64,000 nt of DNA, taken from positions 42,638,524-42,702,523 of the forward strand of contig CM032666.1 of the NCBI GenBank assembly GCA_019095985.1, given 5' to 3'. Below the pieces are notes generated by a model. That model worked only from the letters and a program-made list of their open reading frames with translations. It was not told the origin of the DNA and searched no databases. This document shows, one piece after another, positions 1 through 11,285 of this stretch (position 1 is the stretch's first letter; each line of letters starts with the position of its first letter). The position numbers and the translations under genes were made by a program. This DNA comes from Streblospio benedicti (lineage: Eukaryota; Annelida; Polychaeta; Spionida; Spionidae).

Positions 1-869
1 GTATTTATATACTCATCAGTCTTGTGCAAACGCAAATGCATGAAAAGTTCTTTTTTATGGTGATGTCTGGCAGCCATTTTGGATTTTTCTCATCATTTTG
101 ACATCAAACTTGAAATATAACCTCAGAAATGGATTCTAAATCATAAAAACATTAAAGAAAAGGTATTACACATTAATCTAGGACAAATACATCAGAAGTT
201 ATATTTTTCAGTTAGCGCCGACGACCATTTTGAATTTATGCAAATTTCGAAAATTGCTCAAAGTTGCACTTTGGGCAACCAAGCTAATTTGTTCTAGAAC
301 CCATCTGGAATACGAATCTGAAAAAAAAAACTAACTTCATTGGAAAGCACATTCATAGGTTCAGAAAATGCCTACCGGATTAACCGCCATATGAGTTGCG
401 TGGATTTCATCAATAGTGGAGTGTAGATAATCTCTTTCAAATTGAACTTTGGCCTAATTTTCATGAACTAAACTTATTATAAATTGAGTCATATAGATCA
501 TAGATTAGGAAAATGTTCTATTGACTATAAAATAAAATGTTAATTTTGTTCTATTCTAATGCCAATGTGACGACCCATGGGTACAGCACTGCAAAAAGCT
601 GGTGTTGATATTTGCCCCAAATCCTGTACTTTGGCCTACATTTATATAGTAAAAATGGTTTGATTAGTCTAACACATTCTTTAATATTCAAATATAATGA
701 TATTTTAATAATATGAAAATTTAAAAAAAATATATATAGCATTTTTTCGAAAATTTTGATTTTGACCCCTTAAAGTGTGACTGCAGCAAGCCAGAAGTGA
801 CCAATAAACTTCCAGTCAACATCACAGACTTACTATTAAAGGATGATCACGCAAATCACAACACACGTT
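1..869. other. AT-rich non-coding flank
   Basis: No convincing coding potential, RNA gene or repeat end was seen. The longest ORF is a 63-residue low-complexity frame. Confidence 0.5.
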
Positions 870-1499
870 AGCACAAAGGACTAGGTTACCTTTATTTTTT
901 TTACAAGTGGCAGCTGGGGTGAACACTCTTGACACCCGGTTCCAGGACAGTGGGGTCAGTCATAATGCAAACATAGTGACTGTCCGGTGGTCCCTGTTGT
1001 GAATCTTCATTTATTACACCATGGAATCACTCACTCGTATAAGAGTATCACAATGACTGTTGGAGAGTGAGGCATGCGGTCGTGTGACATAACTTACTCG
1101 TAGCGTTTTGCTGATTCGTCCTGTCCATGAAAGGTGGGTGGTGGGGCTGCCGTGCAGTCTAGCATCACCCCGTGGGCCCTGCTGGGCAGTTCCCTAGTGT
1201 GACTTCCCGTCAGAGGCAAGCAGGGTGGGTTAGACTGATGATCCAGAATTGCCACGAGGAAACAGCATTTCCCGAACATCAATGGCGAAATTTTTTGGGT
1301 GGGCGCATCTTTAATCACTACAGCCTCTCTCCCCCCAAGTTCAAACACGACGAGAACTGGGTCATAGAAAGGTGCAGTTTTGAACTTCTTCATGCGAAAG
1401 CCAGGCCCTCTGCAAGGCCTCCACGTTGGTGCAAAAAAGGTCGGACAGCGGAGGATGTCCCCTTTAGTGCTCCATTTCCTGCTTCACCAAGGAACAAGA
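870..1499. other. GC-richer unidentified block left of the Gypsy element
   Basis: This stretch is clearly richer in G+C than its surroundings and carries overlapping ORFs of 99 and 118 residues on opposite strands, neither of which I recognise. A similar GC-rich block (5998-6420) lies on the other side of the Gypsy element. The two may be halves of one older sequence split by the insertion; this is inference, because I found no target-site duplication. Confidence 0.3.
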
Positions 1500-1627
1500 T
1501 GTTTAGCATTGGTAGGAACTTTTACTAATGACCATCTAAAATGAACTTCTACAGTATACAAGGTTTACACACATATATAGTACTTATAATATAGGTGCTT
1601 TATAGTCAGCAACTATTACACGTTACA
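1500..1627 (-). repeat. Long terminal repeat of the Gypsy element (3' LTR)
   Basis: A 128-bp segment begins TGTTTAGCATTGG and ends CGTTACA, in TG...CA form. It is repeated directly at 5871-5997 with about five substitutions and one small length difference, roughly 4 percent divergence, suggesting a moderately young insertion. Confidence 0.85.
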
Positions 1628-4600
1628 TCTCCCTTCGTTTTAAAACAAGCACCATAATATTGTGATAATGTAGTTAAGTTACATATATACATATTTACAC
1701 ACTAATGATAAAATATATCAGTCTTTCTGATTGCTTAAAAGTTCTTGATCATAACGTTCTGGCTTTATCACTTTCCTTCCTGAACGTGTTACTGTGTGTG
1801 CCTCTGACGGTAGTGTTTGTTTTCGAGGTGGGTTGTCACTTTGTACTGGTTCTGTGGATGTGCAGTCAGCACTGATAGTGGCCCTTTCAGTCTGAACAGG
1901 CGTTGTCTCTTGTGTTGTGTCAGGGGCTGCTAGACTCCTTGTTGCTGTTGTTGGAGGGTGAGAGGGTATGCTGTGTTGTGATTTCCTACTTTTTCGTAGG
2001 TATCCTCTGTTCCGTCTATACTTTTTCCCCTTTTCATCTTCTACCACATATGTTCTTGAGGCTGTTTGCTTGGTGACGGTGGCCTCTTTCCAGATGTTGC
2101 TCTTATCAATAGGTTGAAGGCGCACTGTGTCACCTATCGTAAGCGGTGGCAGGTCTTTTCTTGGTTGGTTTAAATGGATGACTGTACTGGCAGTCTTGTC
2201 CTCCTTGTGTTGTTTTGTACTGCCGAGTGTCTGGGGTGTCAGTTTATCACTTGTGGTTGGTAGAAGTGTCCTGGTCCTCCGACCAAACAGTTGTTGTACT
2301 GGGCTTTGATTGGAACTTTCATTGGGGGTGTTTCGAAAGTTTAGGAGACCTAAATACGGGTCTTCATTTGCTATTTTGCATCTCTTGAATATTCTCTTTG
2401 CTGTTTTCACTGCAGCTTCAGCGGCCCCATTAGCGCGGTGGTTTCCAGGGCTTGACATGGTATGATTGAAATCCCACTGTTGAGAGAAGTCTTTAAATGT
2501 TGCTGCTGTAAATTGACTGCCACTGTCTGTCGTCAACTCTTCCGGAATGCCATGGCGTGCAAGTTTTTTTTTCTTAAGTTTCTTTATTACAGTATCTGCA
2601 CTTATGTTGGGCAGATGGTCAACTTCAAAGAAGGCAGACAAGTGATCAGTTGTGATGAGGTAATCGTGACCTGCAAAGCTCAGAATATCTGCTCCAACAC
2701 GTTGCCAGGGGCGTTCTGGCATGTCTCTTGAGATCACTGGTTCTAGGGGTTGTTTAACTGGCATAGATGAGCAAATGCCACAGGTTTCTACATATTCTCT
2801 TATGTCAGTTGACAAACCTGGCCAAAACAATATGTCACGAGCACGTCGTAGTGTAGAATTTATGCCAAGATGCCCAGCATGGCACTTCGCTTTCATGTCT
2901 CCTCTGAGAGATTTGGGAATGATGAGTCTTTGGCCACGGAGGATTACACTATCTTGCACAGTGAGCTCATCTCGATATGGAAAATACAGCCGTAGTTGTG
3001 GTATAAGCTCGTTTTTGTCTTCTGGCCATCCTTCAGTTATAACCTTTCGCAAGTGTGAAAGTTCCTCATCATTTCTGCTGGCCTCTTTGACCTTTTGGAT
3101 ATACTTGGGTTTCATTTGAGAAAGGAAAAGATTGTGTACAGTCTCATGCTCGGCTCCAAGTGGTTCGGGCCCTTGGACAGGTGCACGTGACAGGGCATCA
3201 GCTACAGGGATGGTAGAACCTGGAGCATAGATGAGATCAAAGTCATAGGACTGTGACTTTAACAACATAGACTGTAGCCTCTTGGGAGCACAATGCAATG
3301 GCTTCTTCACAATGCTGACAAGGGGTTTATGGTCAGTGACTACAGTCACCTTGCGACCATAGGTGTAGTGATGAAATTTCTGAAGTCCGTATATCACAGC
3401 AAGCATCTCCTTCTCGATTTGAGCATAGGCTCGTTCAGTGTCTGACAGGACACGGCTGGCATATGCTATGGGCTTCCCACCTTGTTTGAGTACCGCTCCC
3501 AGACCATATTCACTGGCATCGTTCTCTACAGTAAGGGGTTTACTAGGATCATAGAATGCCAGGACAGGTGCTTTAGTCAGCTGTGCCTTAATCGTATCAA
3601 AAACTTCTTGCTCTGCTGAAGACCAGTTCCAACGAACATCTGTTTTTGTAAGGTTTAGCAGAGGTTTAAGTGTTGCCGCAAGATTGGGCACAAACTTTGC
3701 CATGTAGTTAACCATTCCAATGAAGGTTCGCAGATGGCTGAGGTCTTTGGGCGCAGGCAATTCCAAGACGGCTTTAACCTTTTCTGGGTCCACTTCTAGA
3801 CCATTTGCAGTTATTTGATGTCCAAGAAATGTCAACACATCTGTTCTAAGCTCTAACTTTGCTTTATTGAGATGAATGCCCTTCTCGCGACAGCGATGTA
3901 GAAATGACTTAAGGTTATTATCATGGTCTTCTAGTGTTTCCCCATGGATTATGATGTCGTCTGCCACACACACGACACCATCTAGACCCCCTCTAGCGCT
4001 TCCAGTAATTTTCTTTGAAATATTTCAGATGCAACACATATTCCGGAATGGAAGACGGAGCCATCTGTATCTTCCAAAACATGTCTGAAAAGTTGTGAGC
4101 ACGCTTGAGTGTTCATCTAGTGCTACATGCCAGTAACCATGGGCAAGATCTGCTTTTGTGAATACCTTGGACCTTCGTAGCCCATGTAAGACGTCTTCAA
4201 GGACTGGTAGGGTGTAGTGTTCTCTAAGGAGAGCCTTGTTTAACTCCCTGGGGTCAATACAGACTCTCAGTTTTCCAGATTTCTTCTTAGTAACAACTAC
4301 CTGACTGACCCATGGAGTCGGCTCATCTACTGGTGCTATGATGCCACGGGATACAAGATCATCAATTTCCTCTTTCAGCTGAGGTCGGACAGACAAAGGA
4401 ATGCGCCTGTCTGGCATTACAACAGGTTTCACATTAGTGTCAACTTTTAGGCTATGTGTGCCAGGGAAGGTACCTATACACTCATCGAAGACTTCTTCAT
4501 ACTCACTAAGATCAATCTTCAATACTCGTTTGAAATTTTCTTCGTTGATGGTTACAAATCCCATGGCTTGACTGTCTTTTAGACCTAGAATAGGTGTGCA

Positions 4601-5870
4601 CTCTTCCTTAATGATCAGAAATTCGATTGAATAGCGGTGACCATTGAGCATGTTGCATACAGTGTGTATACAGGAACCCAGGGCTGTAATTTTCTCACCA
4701 TTCCATGCATAGAGTGATTTGTTTACTGGGTCAAGGGGGATATTTGCAGGGTGATATTTTAATGGTAGAACATTGACAGAGGCTCCCGTGTCAACTTGAA
4801 AGATGACTTCTGTTCTGGTAGGTAGGAGGAGCAGTCGACACCTGATGTCTTTGCTGGTACACTTTGATCCTATGGAATCGACAATCTCGTCATCAGATTC
4901 CTCGAGGGGCATATTATGTGGATCAGCATGTAGTGCATTTATTTGGCTGTTGCGAGTGTCACGTTTCTCACACACTTTAGCAAAGTGATTGTCTCTTTTG
5001 CACCGGGAACAGGTTTTTCCATAGGCTGGACATTTGCTTTTCAGCATAGGATGTTCATATCCGCAATATTTGCACATTTTTTGTCACAACTTTTGTACTT
5101 TTACTAGATTTTTCAGCTTTTACCTTGTTCACATTTTCACTCTGTTTATGTACTATACTCATTGCCTGTATGTGCAGGGTAGCATTTTCAGCTGCACGGC
5201 AAATATCTATGGCCTTTTCAAGTGTCAATTTCCTCTCTTTCAGAAGAGCAGATTGTGTTTCTAAGTCTCTTACACCAAGCACAATTCGATCTCTCAAGAT
5301 TGATTCTATGCACGAATCACAGTAGTTACATGATTTGATAAGTTGGCGTAGTGAAGATAGGTAAACTTCAAATGGCTCACCTTCTTGTTGGCTGTGCTGA
5401 TTAAAAACAAACCTCTCATGTTTCATTGGTTTCGCCAACAGCAAATTTATCAAAGGCATCAATAATATATTTGATTGTTCTTTCTGATTCCGGTTTGATG
5501 AACTGCAGTCCGTTGTTCATTTTAAGAGCTTCATCACCAAGTGTGTGGAGGAACAAAGCAACCTGGTATTTGGCAGGTTGCACTTTCAGATCAGTGATGA
5601 TGGCATAATCATTCCACTTTTGCCTGAACAGTTTCCATTTTTTCACAATGTGTTTAGCTTCGCATATAAGGGGTGGCGGTGCTTTGATGCCAGGTACTGG
5701 TTTAGCTTTTGCAGGTGGTTCTGGAGGTGCCATTATGAAGGAAACAATTGTTTCATGTACGTCAATCAACGCTTACAGTAAACTGCAATATCTTCATAGA
5801 GTGGGTAGCGTTGTTGACGTGTCTCCAGTGCTGTCACCATGTTTCATGTGTTCTTAGACATAAAACAAGA

Positions 5871-5997
5871 TGTTTAGCATTGGTAGGAACTTTTACTAAT
5901 GACCATCTAAAATGAACTTCTAGAGTATACAAGGTTTACACACATATGTAGTACTTATAATATAGGTGCTTATGGTCTGCAACTATTACATGTTACA
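5871..5997 (-). repeat. Long terminal repeat of the Gypsy element (5' LTR)
   Basis: This 127-bp direct repeat of 1500-1627 lies immediately upstream, in element orientation, of the gag-like region. It defines the 5' end of the minus-strand element. Confidence 0.85.
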
Positions 5998-6430
5998 GCT
6001 CGTCCGTGAGTCCATCCTCTGGTCGAAGGCTGGTCCGTGACTGTTGCGAGTGGAGATTGACCAAGGCTGCCTGCTTGCTTGGTTGGAGTAGACGGATGTT
6101 GGTGGTCACCTCCCATGGCTACAGGATCAACCGTGGTGTCCATGTCATCCAGAAGTATGGTACCCGCTTCAGAACCTGGGGGTGTGGAATAGAAACTCCA
6201 CCTACCCGTGGAGAGATGTGTTTGTCATAATGAAACTCACCTATGGAGCCTTTATTGTCGCGGCACTTGCCGAACCGTCAGTGACGTCTCTTTCCCAGTT
6301 GTTGACCTGTCAGCATTTTGGGTCATGGTGATGGTCTTTGGGGTGACACAAGAGGGTTGACTGTTCTTAGGTTAACTCTGTTGACGAACCTTTACGCACC
6401 TCCAATATAACATGGATATACCGACAGTGT
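5998..6430. other. GC-rich unidentified block right of the Gypsy element
   Basis: A GC-rich stretch with a 74-residue + strand ORF that I do not recognise. See the matching block at 870-1499. Confidence 0.3.
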
Positions 6431-6881
6431 GGTCCTCAGTAGCTCAGTGGTTAGAGCGTACGACTTGAAACCAGGAGGTGTTTGCGTCGTAAGTTCGCGG
6501 CCCGGTCATGGCAGACACAGTGTCGCCAAAACCGTTACGTCGTACGTCTGCCACTGAGTTGCTGATTTCCACCGAGCGCGTCGCCACCGTACAGTGTTAC
6601 TAGACGGTAGCGACGTCAAGCGGAGGTTCGGAAGCCTCGTTAAAAGGCGTGTCCCGTGTAGAGGAGAGCCACACCTCTGCACGTAAAAGAACTCGCCTAG
6701 TTTGAAAACTATAGCTAGTGGGATCCCTCCATTACCCTTGGCTCAGTTGGTTACCTAACCTGCCAAACAAACAAGGACCACATTGGAAATAAGCATTACA
6801 TATATATGTACGCTTTCATGTGCTATCCTAGGAACATTAGTTCCTGAAGAATATCATATCATATCATATCATATCATATCA
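6431..6881 (+). mobile_element. tRNA-derived SINE
   Basis: The head looks like a tRNA gene. An A-box-like TAGCTCAGTGG lies at 6440-6450 and a B-box-like AGTTCGCGGCC at 6492-6502, about 50 bp apart as in internal RNA polymerase III promoters. It does not fold as a normal tRNA and is followed by about 350 bp of unrelated body ending in six ATATC units, a SINE-like tail. The head is well supported. That the body and tail belong to the same element is inference. Confidence 0.6.
6851..6881 (+). repeat. (ATATC)6 microsatellite
   Basis: Six exact pentamers plus one base, probably the 3' tail of the preceding SINE. Confidence 0.9.
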
Positions 6882-7539
6882 GTGAGAAGGACCTGTGGTT
6901 CCAAATTATTTTTAGGACTAGACCCTTTGATGCGTAACCGTTTTTTAGGACTATACCCTCAACACCTGTAACAATTCGCAATAAAATAAGAAAAAGTGTT
7001 TTCCCTCTCACGTTACGACCTTTTTGACATTTTCTCTTATTAATTGATTTAAAAATTATTTTGTTTATGTATTACATGTTTTAAGGTACGTGAAATGGTA
7101 AAATATGTCCAAAATAAAAATAGAATTGTTTTTTATGCTTTGGGGGCACGTCTTCAAACGACATGTTTAATACTGTAGCGTTTCCGTAAATAAAAATATT
7201 TCATGTAACGCTGAATGATACTTTTGTTGAAGACCTACAGCCATCAATCAAATTACTGTTATCGGTAAGTGATCGTACATGATTTACTACAACATTGTAC
7301 TCATTCAACTCTAGAAAACAACTACATATACTGTATATAGATCTAGATAATTTGGCGCAGAACTTAAGTGAGGGTGCGAGCCTCGAGAGTCGAGGTGCGA
7401 ACTAACCAAATACATTAGGCATCAAGACAGGTAGCTAGTAATGAAGATTTATCGAAATGTAGGCCAGAATTGTCGGGTTAGGTGCGAGCATGATATTTGA
7501 ATGAATTTTATTATTAATTGCAAGGGCCACTTGATACTG
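6882..7539. other. AT-rich non-coding stretch
   Basis: No gene, repeat end or RNA feature recognised. Confidence 0.4.
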
Positions 7540-7696
7540 TTAAACCCACAGGGGCAATTTATAGACTAAAATATAAGCTAAACACTAGGGAACTCACCTA
7601 CGAGTATGAAATATTTCATACTCGTATTTCATACTCATAGGTGAGTTCCCTAGTGTTTAGCTTATATTTTAGTCTATAAATTGCCCCTGTGGTTAA
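7540..7696. mobile_element. TTAA-flanked fold-back element
   Basis: Two arms of about 70 bp (about 7546-7611 and 7625-7692) are nearly perfect inverted repeats with an 11-nt loop. A 24-bp perfect palindrome sits at 7601-7624. The ends read CCACAGGGGC / GCCCCTGTGG, and TTAA lies just outside both (7540-7543, 7693-7696). TTAA target duplications are characteristic of piggyBac-type transposons, so this may be a miniature element of that type. It has no coding capacity. Confidence 0.6.
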
Positions 7697-8684
7697 ACCT
7701 TGACCAATGGTACGTTTGTGAATCCCTCAGGTATGTCTATTGTGGAAAAATATATGTTTACTCTACAGCTGTGACGTGATGTAGACTAGAAAGATCTAGA
7801 AATATCCTCGAGAAAATATCAATGTCCGAAACCGACCTCTATGTGCAACCTAGCCACAAACTTGTCGCTATATAATATTCAGATATAAGCCACTGACTCG
7901 TATATATTGAAGAACGATTGTCTCTCAGTCTCAAATCCACAGCTTCCATGCTTGGTTGAAATTACTGCTATCATTGCAACCCACTGAAGCGAGAGGTTTA
8001 TAAGACAGTGCTGAAATTATGGGCAGTTTTTTGACATTCTCACAGTACTCATGTAATTTTGTTCATAGTAATACCAATAAATGTAAACTTTTAACAGATA
8101 ATTAAACTGTAATAAATAAACAATCATTGACCAATACCAGAGCAAAAACTTTGCTCATTAAAAAGTAAGTACTAGATATTTTAAAAACTGTTTTGTTGAT
8201 CAGTACAAGCTGGTTGTGTTTGACGTATGACATATTGCTCAAATTATGGCCAGGTCACAAGGTGCAGTTGTGAGTACTGTAAAATGTCACCCTGACTGAA
8301 ATCTACACCACTTAACAATGTGCCTGAATTATAGTTACTGGAAGAAATATCTATATCAAAACTTATTGTTTCATTAAGTAAGCATATTGCCAATTAATCT
8401 CTAGAAATTATTAACTCTGACTATGTTCTGTTATTACATCAAACGTGTGCGTTCCCTTTGAGATATACATAATATTCAACCCTACATTGGATGTGCCCAT
8501 AATTTGAGCACTGCCCATAATTTGAGCACTATGTCTAGAAGTCTTGCCTAAATTAGTAAATACATTTTTACATCAATGGATAATTTTTTGGGGTGGGGGT
8601 GGGGCGGGTGTTCTTTCTGTTCTTGACCAAAATGTGGACGAGGGTGCCAATAAAAAGAGTAAATTAAGACCCATACATAGACAA
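7697..8684. other. AT-rich non-coding stretch
   Basis: No gene or clear repeat seen. Confidence 0.4.
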
Positions 8685-8777
8685 AACCGGGTGAGTTGTT
8701 AACATTGATTATCGGGCTCGCCGTGATACGCCCCAAGAACGAGCCCAATAAAATAATCAATGTTAAACAACGAACCC
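8685..8777. repeat. Imperfect inverted repeat (hairpin)
   Basis: The arms at about 8688-8720 and 8740-8777 pair with small gaps. The inner ends are GGGCTCG and CGAGCCC, and the arms include TAACATTGATTA and its complement. It could be a miniature transposon or fold-back sequence; no target duplication was identified. Confidence 0.55.
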
Positions 8778-8940
8778 ATTTTTGTATTTATCAGTCTTTT
8801 CTAAACAATTACAATACTGTTTCAAAATAAACTGGCATATTTTCAACACGTTTAACAAGATAATTTATTAATAAATTACAAAATGCAATAATGTAGGAAT
8901 ACACTGCATAATCATAACAAAACACGGCGCAGTCACTCTC

Positions 8941-9203
8941 TCAGACATATAGACGCCTAAGGTTGGAATTCTGCAATACAATTACATCAGCCGTATGACT
9001 GCTACCCACGCTGTTCTGTGCAATCACTTTGATGTTCATTGATTTTGGAGGTTTTCCTAGAAGTAGTAGGTGTGCTAGATTATTGAACATATTTGCAGTG
9101 GGGCAAAAGTAGTCCGGTTGACAACTAACCATATACGGAATCCGTATACGGACAGTCCTGATACAAGATATTTTTACACGGCAGTTCTGCAGGTCGATAT
9201 CAA
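8941..9203 (-). CDS. Candidate 3'-terminal exon of an unidentified antisense gene
   Basis: On the minus strand a good polypyrimidine tract and TTTTCAG acceptor precede 9203. The reading frame then stays open for 87 codons to a TGA at 8941. An AATAAA signal lies about 70 bp downstream on the minus strand (8869-8864). The exon encodes four cysteines near its start, and a late stretch IKVIAQNSVGSSHTADVIVL resembles the last strands of a fibronectin type III domain. I see no upstream exon with confidence. It could be a chance ORF or a transposon remnant. Confidence 0.3.
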
Positions 9204-10296
9204 CTGAAAATACATGCAAAAGACTGATAAATATAAATATACCAAGCTCAGCCTCAAATCTCGATCCATACATATGCAATTATGATAAATTCTAGGGAAT
9301 CCTGCCATGTCCATTTGTAGAGTTTATCACAACAAAGATTGCAAATTTAAGAACGTTAATTTTGTTACTGTTTCTAGTTTCTCATCAGGCCAGTGGTGGC
9401 ACCAGGTGCAAACCACGCTAGCATTTAATTGGGCATTGCACTGCAAAATCAATGTAAAAGGCAGGTTAGCCTATGGGTAAGATGAGGACCTTACAATATC
9501 CCCTTTTGGATTCTCTATAGCTTATCTCAAGGCCTTAAAATGATCTGACATGAAGGCCTATTCTAAAAGCCTCTCTATGACGTCAATTTTGCAAAGAGTT
9601 TGGCTAAAGTGACGTCATTTACTAAAAGCACATGGCTTCTATTTCAGAAACAGCTGTCCAGCTGTAGTTGGGTATTTTCCCGTTTAAGCATGTGGTACTG
9701 TTTATTTGTAATGTTGCTCTGGTTCATTAATTCACAAATAAGCCAGCCCCAGTTGGTAACGGGAAGTTTTAGCATGTGGTACTGTTTATTTATATTGGGG
9801 AATGTTTGATGAAGTTCTGCTTTGTAATATTTTGTTTATTTGATACTATATTGTTATCTGATCATGGATAATGAAGCAAATAGACATAGCTTGCAAAAGA
9901 TTGGATATGAACATTTCAAATAGTTTTACTTTATCAAATGATTTTAAGTTTTCTCTGTGACACAACAACCACTTATAGTAGGTAGGAGGTTGAAGTCTGA
10001 CATCCTTATTTGTTTTTATTGGTGTACACTGTACTGTAGTTAACTTTTGGGGGACTATTATTTGGAGGTGTATCCATATTGGTAAAAAGAAACTAAGTCA
10101 TACATGTACAAGTAACTGAGAAACACATCAGGATTACATACTTAATATCTTGGCTGACCCTTACCTGATCACCCATGCATACATGTTCTGCTGCTGCTTC
10201 AGCTGTTGCTAGTGATTACTCTGGTTGTAAAGGCTATAACAGGGCAGGATGTTTGAGGCTGCATATTTAATATCAGTGGAATTCCTAGGGTTCTGT
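9204..10296. other. Non-coding stretch with a small duplication
   Basis: No gene recognised. A segment containing GCATGTGGTACTGTTTATTT occurs near 9690 and again near 9773, with related sequence before each, a local duplication of about 80 bp. Confidence 0.4.
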
Positions 10297-10406
10297 AAAA
10301 GACCTTATATCTATTAGAGCTAGAGGCCGTCACAATTGTACTTGCTCGTTGACACGAGTGGTTTATGTAATAATAGAAATAAAAACTATTAGATATAAGG
10401 TCTTTT
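10297..10406. repeat. Short inverted repeat pair
   Basis: AAAAGACCTTATATCT at 10297-10312 is exactly inverted at 10391-10406, with 78 bp between. It may be a small miniature transposon. Confidence 0.6.
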
Positions 10407-10891
10407 GAAAGACTAGATTCTCTACTTCTCAATAGTGTCAGGAGTCTATAGGCATGTTGATAGTGAGTAAAACTAGAAGCAGAGGGTATGGGTAAATTAT
10501 TTACCAGGCATTATTTATTGCTTTAGCATCAAGGTTGTTCTGATACTTACCATTAGTACTAATATATAAAAATCAGGACCTATTGATATACTAATACAAC
10601 AAAATCAGGACCCATTGATGTATTTTTTATTTTCCATTGACACATAATTGATATAATTATAAAACAAAATCAAAATATTTTGATGGACTGGGAAGTGTAA
10701 ATATCTCTTTGAAAAATGGCACATCAGTAGTACTGTAGTAAAACGCTATAAGGCAAGCATCCCACCCCCCCTCACTGTGCCCATAAGCATTTGGAAAATT
10801 ATGGGGTTGAAAGTTTTCTCTTTCAAAAAACAATCCTTTGCCAAATAGAAAAATTTAAGAAGTTTATTGACTTTTTATGTCATATTTTCAG

Positions 10892-11018
10892 CCTATGAAT
10901 ATGATGCACAAAGAACAGCAGAAGGGAAAAAAATCAGAAATGGGATCATTTTTTAAGCCACTTACTGCTGGTGTTTCAAATTACTTTGCACCACTACAAA
11001 ACCATGAAAATATACAAG
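10892..11018 (+). CDS. SYCP1: SYCP1 exon 1 (first recognised)
   Basis: The exon follows a TATTTTCAG acceptor and ends at G|GTAAAG, giving 42 codons plus one base. It encodes a lysine-rich stretch and then SFFKPLTAGVSNYFAPL. The short SFFK motif recalls FFKSF near the N terminus of human SYCP1. Three ATG codons (10895, 10901, 10904) could start translation if this is the first coding exon; an upstream exon cannot be excluded. It joins exon 2 in phase 1. Confidence 0.6.
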
Positions 11019-11195
11019 GTAAAGTATATGTTTTTTTTATATGCAATAGAACCTGTCATATGTAGACACCTTCAAAGTAAAAAAAAAGGTAGTCACCACA
11101 TTTCATACAAAAAATAGTTTGTCCCTGAAATTTGTGTGCAAATGCTCGTACTTTTCGTTTCACACACTGGTCTTTCAACAATAACAAGTTTACTT

Positions 11196-11285
11196 TTAAC
11201 CCTTGGGCGCTGCATGCGTCCTCTAGGACGAATACCTTCTGTGCCAGCGTACGGGAAATGAAATCACAAAATAAAAGCTGGTTCC
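11196..11285 (+). repeat. TTAA-type element end, related to 40126
   Basis: Starts TTAACCCTTGGGCGC and carries a small hairpin (GTCCTCTAGGAC), then CTTCTGTGCC and CGTACGGGAAATGAAATCAC, nearly identical to the beginning of the element at 40126. Its other end was not found, so the element is partial or decayed. Confidence 0.6.

Larger units (their letters stand above)
1500..5997 (-). mobile_element. Ty3/Gypsy LTR retrotransposon, broken fossil
   Basis: The element reads on the minus strand and is bounded by short direct LTRs. In element order the parts are: a gag-like region at about 5.77-5.09 kb; two CCHC zinc knuckles near 5.07-4.93 kb; an aspartic protease with DTGA near 4.80 kb; reverse transcriptase at about 4.3-3.7 kb with an IDPRELN motif and a VADD-type active site; RNase H at about 3.5-3.2 kb ending in an ADALSR motif; and an integrase with an HHCC zinc-binding region near 2.88-2.76 kb and a DDE core at about 2.7-2.35 kb. 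The order RT, RNase H, integrase is that of Ty3/Gypsy, and the proteins resemble the K02A2.6-like group. No chromodomain or envelope region was seen. It looks broken, with about three breaks. LTR divergence of about 4 percent suggests moderate age. No clear target-site duplication was found. Confidence 0.93.

Noticed and set aside
6431-6510. Functional tRNA gene.
   Set aside because: A and B boxes are present but the cloverleaf is not; it is the head of a SINE.
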